The translations under genes and the position numbers were made by a program. From Penaeus vannamei (lineage: Eukaryota; Arthropoda; Malacostraca; Decapoda; Penaeidae), in NCBI RefSeq assembly GCF_042767895.1, contig NC_091582.1, positions 20,239,720 through 20,262,219 of the forward strand: 22,500 nt of DNA. Reading direction: 5' to 3'. Under the pieces are notes generated by a model. It made no database searches. It was given only the letters and a program-made list of their open reading frames with translations, and had not been told where the DNA came from. This document shows positions 17,720 to 22,500 of this stretch, piece after piece. The number at the start of each line of letters is the position of its first letter. The first letter of the stretch is position 1.

Positions 17720-19375
17720 GGCAGAGGATAACCATAGGAACATCAGAACTTTAAAAGAAAATTTACCAACCAGTAGGGAGAAAAAGAGAAAAAAGAAGAG
17801 GGTGTTGACCTCCCTGTTCCCATGTGTGGTGTTGGTGCCGTGTGCTGTTCTGCCTTGTGTGGAGCTGCCGGTTGACCATCCCTGACCACCCCCTCCTCGC
17901 CTCTTCTCATACACAAGCCTTCACAGTGGTGTGGGGCTGCCATGTGCGTGTAACGTGGGGTGTCAGAGAGCATGTGCGGAAGGTGAATGTGGCTGTGTAG
18001 TGTAGCTATATGCACTTGTCATGAAGCTTGACAGTTTGCTGTGTTCCAGAAAGGGGTACAAGTGGACACTGTCGGAGATAATGTGGTTTTCTTTTTTTAT
18101 TGTTATTATTTATTTATCTTTTAGAGAGAACAAACTACTAGAATTTCAGCACGATATTGAATGCTTCGTGAAACTAATGATATATACAGCTGCCATGGCT
18201 GAAACTGAAGGCATTTCTTAATGGTTGTTGTCTGACATTTTAAATAGATTGTGTAGGTAATGAATGTGCTTGAAGGCATTATTCGACTTGTAGCCACAAT
18301 GTTTTATAATTCTGTGATAAGGTAGCTGCATCCGTGGAGGTGAATAATGATTATGCATTACACTGAACAGCTGCATTGTATTGCAAATTACAAGTCAAAA
18401 GTTACAAGGTCAAGAGTTGTCACTTCTCGCCCTACATTCACTGGAGATCTCGCACGTCCTTTTTTAAGAACATGATAAACAATAGTTCTGCAGGAGTGGG
18501 ATTCAGAATGGCAAAAGGAAAGTCTGTAGGGCCGATGCATAAATGAGGATATGAAGCAGTGGTTACATTTGATTTTTTACTGTTTGGTGAGGTGTTTCTG
18601 TGGTGTGACTTGCCGTGGTTATGTAATCGCATTGTTTACAAAGCCTTGAAGAAAACAAAAAAAAGTATCAACAAAGCTTGCCAGAAAAAGTTTTATTTGA
18701 GGAACCAGATTATGCAACCTTTCATAGCCTTGTGTAATGTTCTACTTAGCCGGTAGGCAAGGAATTGTCGTTCAGCTCTTCTAACCTCACTTTGAATGGA
18801 ATTATTGGTCACTTACAAGGGGCAGCTTCATGGAATGCCTATATAAATGTGTCTGTCAAGTCCTATATTCAACCCCATGTAGCTTTAATCACCTTGGGAA
18901 AAAAAAGTATTTCATTATAATGTTAATGTAACATATTTACTTTAACTTTAAACAATGAAGAAATTGTAGCTTATCTCATTTTAGGCACTATGCTAGTTTC
19001 AGGGACATAATAGAAGTGAGTATCCAAACTTTAACAGTGTTTTTACAGTGAATGTAACATTTTTTATTTGTTTTGTGCAGAATGAGGTACATTTAACTCA
19101 AGAACCTCTCTATTATGCTCTGTATGGGTTGTTTTGCTCTTATTATAATCGTCTCAGTGACCCACATAATATTATGTGTCCATCCTTAGGAACTTGTGGG
19201 ATTACCTTCGTATTATTTTATTATTTTCCAGTGTACAGTAGTGCCTTAATTTCAGTCTTTTGAGTATTTTTCCAAAGAGGAGTCCTTTTTCATTAATATT
19301 GTTTAGTTATTTTAATGTGGTTATTTATCTGTAAAGACTTCACGCTTTTAATAAAGCTATCGTGTGTATAGAGTC
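17720..19375 (+). other. USP7: USP7 3' untranslated region (probable extent)
   Basis: Starts after the TGA. There are no open frames with known domains. The first well-placed AATAAA downstream of the stop is at 19350-19355, so transcripts may end near 19370-19385. Later signals at 19820-19825, 20038-20043, 20182-20187 and 20738-20743 would allow longer forms. Extent is inferred from motif only. Confidence 0.5.
19350..19355 (+). terminator. Candidate poly(A) signal AATAAA (proximal)
   Basis: Exact AATAAA about 1.6 kb after the USP7 stop, in TTTTAATAAAGCTATC, with GT-rich sequence right after it. It is the most likely of several candidates for proximal cleavage, but no transcript evidence is available. 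Confidence 0.45.
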
Positions 19376-20181
19376 AATACACAGCTGTATCTACATCTCT
19401 TTAAAAAAAAGAAAAAAAGGAAAAAAAATCAAGATGTATATTCCACAGTCACACACACCTCATAGAGAGAGTAGGAATGAGTATGTGGTAGTCTTATTCA
19501 AAAACGAAGGTACTGAGGCACTGCAACGGTGGAAATGTGAAGGGCAGCACACCACACCACCACCACATCACCATCACCATCATGTTAACACCACTGACAC
19601 CCCTCCAACGAGTTAATCCCCTTCCCCTCCCCTCCCCATTTCCCTTCCCCTGACCATTCACTCCTTCCCCTATCCCATTTCCACAGAGCCTCCCCGCCCC
19701 TCCCTTTCAAGTCTCTCCTCCCCACCCTCCTCACCTTGCACCATGACTGTGATACTCCGGCAGTGATCCATTCTGTACCAGCTGCACTTTGGGTCTTCAT
19801 GTAATGGATCAGTCAAGTAAATAAAAGGGAAAACTTCAACACACCAGTTTTATGCAGCATGAGAGATGTACAGGTTTAGACTTAAAGAAAAGATTAATAC
19901 TTACAGAATTTATAATGGAGTACCATATAAAAAAGATTATCCCCCACTATCCCTCGTTTAATTTTTTGAGAATATTTAAATAATTACATGGTTATTGAAA
20001 TTTCATATGACAGATTTAAGGAGTCAATGTTATTAAGAATAAATACTGAATCCCCAGCTTATTTATACAGTTTCATTAGTTTATTTCTATCACATGACCG
20101 TATTGTTGTATATTAGGATTTTGTGACCACTGTGAATGGTTGAGTATTCTTGGTCACTATGGATGATGCATTTGATTAAAC

Positions 20182-20187
20182 AATAAA
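20182..20187 (+). terminator. Candidate distal poly(A) signal AATAAA
   Basis: Exact AATAAA in ACAATAAATTATTATT, followed 30 bases on by a C-rich run. Other exact hexamers are at 19820-19825, 20038-20043 and 20738-20743. AATAAA arises often by chance in AT-rich DNA. Confidence 0.3.
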
Positions 20188-21684
20188 TTATTATTATTTT
20201 CTATATGGTGCCCCCTCCCCCTCCCCCCAAGAGATTTTGGTTATTATAATTTTTTTAAAAAGATTATTTCTTTTACCATTCTGAGTGCTGTTACCCACAT
20301 GTTGCATTATCACCTAATTTGGTGCATGGACATGAGTCGGTAGTGTCAACTTGGCCCCCATCCTCTTTTCTCATGTGGGTGTAAGGGTTAGACCAACCCA
20401 TAGCTTGCCTGCATTTTTAGTTTGTGTTGGGCAGCTGTGAGCACTGTTGGGGCACCTCAGGGCACCAGGGGGCACCACCTTCACCATCACCACCGCAGGG
20501 AGGACCTCGGCACTAGGTCTTGATTTTTCATTTTGACCCTCCCTATATTTCTAGGCTTTCATATGCTGTACAGTTGATGAAATTAGTTTTATTTACGGGT
20601 GTCCATATTACAGTTTTACAGAGAACATGCTTTATATGCCCCCATAGGAGAGCAGCAAAATGAGTGAGTCTTTTGGTCAAAGGCGTACCATTGCTTTCAT
20701 GGACACTTTTTAGCCAGACACAATCTGTACTTCTGTTAATAAAAGTAAATCAATCATAAGTAATAATAACGTGTAAAAAGATTCACGATAAGTGTATTTT
20801 TTAACCTTTATAATAATGTTGAAAGACCTTGTGGATTGTGGCCCACCTTTGTAAATTGTTTTTTGTAATATTGGTTTGATATTAAGATTTATTTTTCGTA
20901 TAAACAGTTACTAATTTTGTAGACTGACTCTACAAAAATGTCTCGATTGTTACAGCAGTTGCAATAGCAGTTACCTCTTATGGAATGCTGAAAGAAAAAT
21001 TGATTTGTTGTATTTATTTAGCCAACATAGATGGATGTATAATGATATTAATGAAAAGTTTTTAAAAGAATATAACTATGTATATTCATTGTATATTACT
21101 TCCACTTGGATTTATTCTTTATGTCAAGAAGATATTTTCTTTAGTAGCAAAATGTAATTTTATTGTGACAAATAAGTACATTTAAAATTTGTTGAATAAT
21201 GTATATACATTCTTCAGTTTGAATATCAATGGGAATTCTGTAATTATTTTTTATTAGGTTGCATATGATTGATATATTTTATGTGGATGCTTTTTATTCA
21301 AGAATGATAAACAGGATGAAATCATAGAAAACGAAGGTTATGATTCGTAGTTGTCAGAAGCCATAAGCTTAACTAAAGAAAAAAAAAGACGAAGAAAATG
21401 CAAAAGAGAGGTCCGTGCATGGAGAATACGGTACACGCGCACCAGTCAATCAAGTTTGCATTTGTTGTGATCAGTAAAAATTGATGTAGCAATTCTGCAT
21501 GAGAAAATAACCGTTCAGTCATAGAATGTGCTAACAGTGTAAAAGAAATATCCTTCTCGGGGCTGTGTATGGAATTGACAGTGTAGGTAGTAGTATTAAT
21601 GGCAAGTATACGGTGAACACACATTGAAGAGAAAAGTCTGTCTGGCCGTGTCTGTCTCACGCAGACATGCACTCACGGTCACGC

Positions 21685-21845
21685 TCGAACTCACACACAC
21701 ACTCACACCCTTTCTCACTTATTCATACTCTCTCTCTCTCTCACTCATACCCTCTCACTCACTCACCCGTACCCCCTCCCACTCACTCACACCCTCACTT
21801 TCACCCTCTCTCTCGCTCTCTCTCACACTCTTTCAATCTCACTCT
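21685..21845. repeat. ACTC/CTCT/CA low-complexity tract
   Basis: Irregular CACTCA, (CT)n, (ACTC)n and ACACAC words, rich in C, A and T on the + strand. Ser/His/Leu-rich open frames through it are artefacts. Confidence 0.9.
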
Positions 21846-22430
21846 CACTTGTACAAATGTACGCATTGGAAAGTGAGAGAAGAATGTTTATACCAACCTT
21901 TATACCTAGAGCCATAAACACTCATCGCAAATGAGAAGTCCAATTACACCGATTACCGTTTCTACACATTAGAATACTGAAACAAGCGAATGGGGCAGCC
22001 CAATGACGCAATTTGCATATGGAGTACCAGTGGAATCTCAATATTTAGAATAGTTTTAATGCCAATTTTGTTATTCACGCGTCACCACTGAACTGATTAT
22101 AGATCAGGATTTAAAGACTTGACAACTTGTTACTTAGTAAAATGCACCCAACTTTTTACAAAGTTCGAAGCATTTTATACTCCTCTTGACAAAGAAAAAG
22201 GAAATAGACTTTTCCAAGGTGCATCTTTCCTTGAGAGGTGTAAAATGGTCTAACTGCAACATGGGATAGAAGTCATGAATTAAAAAAGAAGAGAAAAAAA
22301 GCAGCCTGCCAGTCTGCCATTAATAGGCACCAATCTGAATTACACCGTATCTTAAAAAAAAAGCTAAATATGGTGTGGCAACAGGGGCATTATTTGAGGG
22401 AGCTGGGGGGTACTTCACCGTCCTGACTAA

Positions 22431-22443
22431 CCCCCCCCCCCCC
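22431..22443. repeat. Homopolymer run of 13 C
   Basis: Thirteen consecutive C bases, preceded at 22405-22410 by a 6-G run. The length of such a run is unreliable in most sequencing data. Confidence 0.9.
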
Positions 22444-22500
22444 GAATTGCCAGTTTCTTTTTAATATGAAGTTACACATTAAGTTCTGTTTTAGCTTTAA

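Larger units (their letters stand above)
19376..22500. other. Downstream region, extended 3' UTR or intergenic, no gene seen
   Basis: Contains an A-rich stretch (19402-19428), a CCA/CAT-rich stretch (19549-19582), a C-rich segment (19617-19740), AT-rich DNA to about 21350, a CA/CT tract (21685-21845), a diverged inverted repeat at 22171-22247 and a 13-C run. Open frames on both strands are short and follow composition. I cannot support a second gene. Confidence 0.7.

Noticed and set aside
19585..19800. Minus-strand Gly/Arg/Trp-rich open frame
   Set aside because: Composition-driven by the C-rich + strand; no motif, and the start and end are arbitrary.
22171..22247. Diverged inverted repeat CATTTTATACTCC / GGTGTAAAATG
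   Set aside because: Only about 13 of 18 arm positions match and there is no flanking duplication; too weak to call an element.
1..22500. tRNA genes or tRNA-derived SINEs
   Set aside because: No A-box/B-box pair (GGTTCGANNCC-like) or cloverleaf was recognised on either strand by eye.

Overview
The window is eukaryotic genomic DNA carrying one recognisable protein-coding gene: a nearly complete ubiquitin-specific protease 7 (USP7/HAUSP) on the + strand. I joined 21 coding exons by hand between 3419 and 17719. Every junction has a GT donor and an AG acceptor, and the frame stays open to a TGA stop. The joined product is about 1093 residues, against 1102 in human USP7. Domain order is complete: acidic/Gly-rich N-terminus, MATH/TRAF-like domain, catalytic USP domain with Cys, His and Asp all present, a ubiquitin-like (HUBL) region, and the C-terminal activating tail. 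Only the initiating exon was not found; it should lie left of 3419, probably left of the window.

The organism is most likely an arthropod, and I favour a decapod or other malacostracan crustacean. This rests on inference: an animal-type USP7, short-to-medium AT-rich introns, very heavy simple-repeat load (CA/GT, ATT/GAT, CTCA), and small TTAA-flanked elements in introns. No database search was possible.

Layout. 1-930: 27-bp minisatellite with 34 apparently identical copies, running off the left edge. 931-1425: degenerate CA/CTCA-rich sequence. 1426-3418: AT-rich non-coding sequence with one strong small hairpin. 3419-5027: N-terminus and MATH domain; the intron at 4122-4908 holds an ATT/GAT tract and a 203-bp TTAA-bounded element. 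5274-8173: catalytic domain. 8418-17719: UBL region and tail. The large introns at 8553-10528 and 13404-14929 carry two related copies of a ~420-430 bp foldback element. The intron at 15076-15925 is dominated by GT repeats. 17720-22500: 3' UTR and downstream sequence with several AATAAA signals, a CA/CT-rich tract, a 13-C run, and no second gene that I can support.

No operon, CRISPR array, rRNA or tRNA was found, and I see no novel multi-gene system. The items most worth a second look are the minisatellite, the intronic foldback family, the TTAA element, and a tandem splice acceptor that would add five residues inside the catalytic domain.
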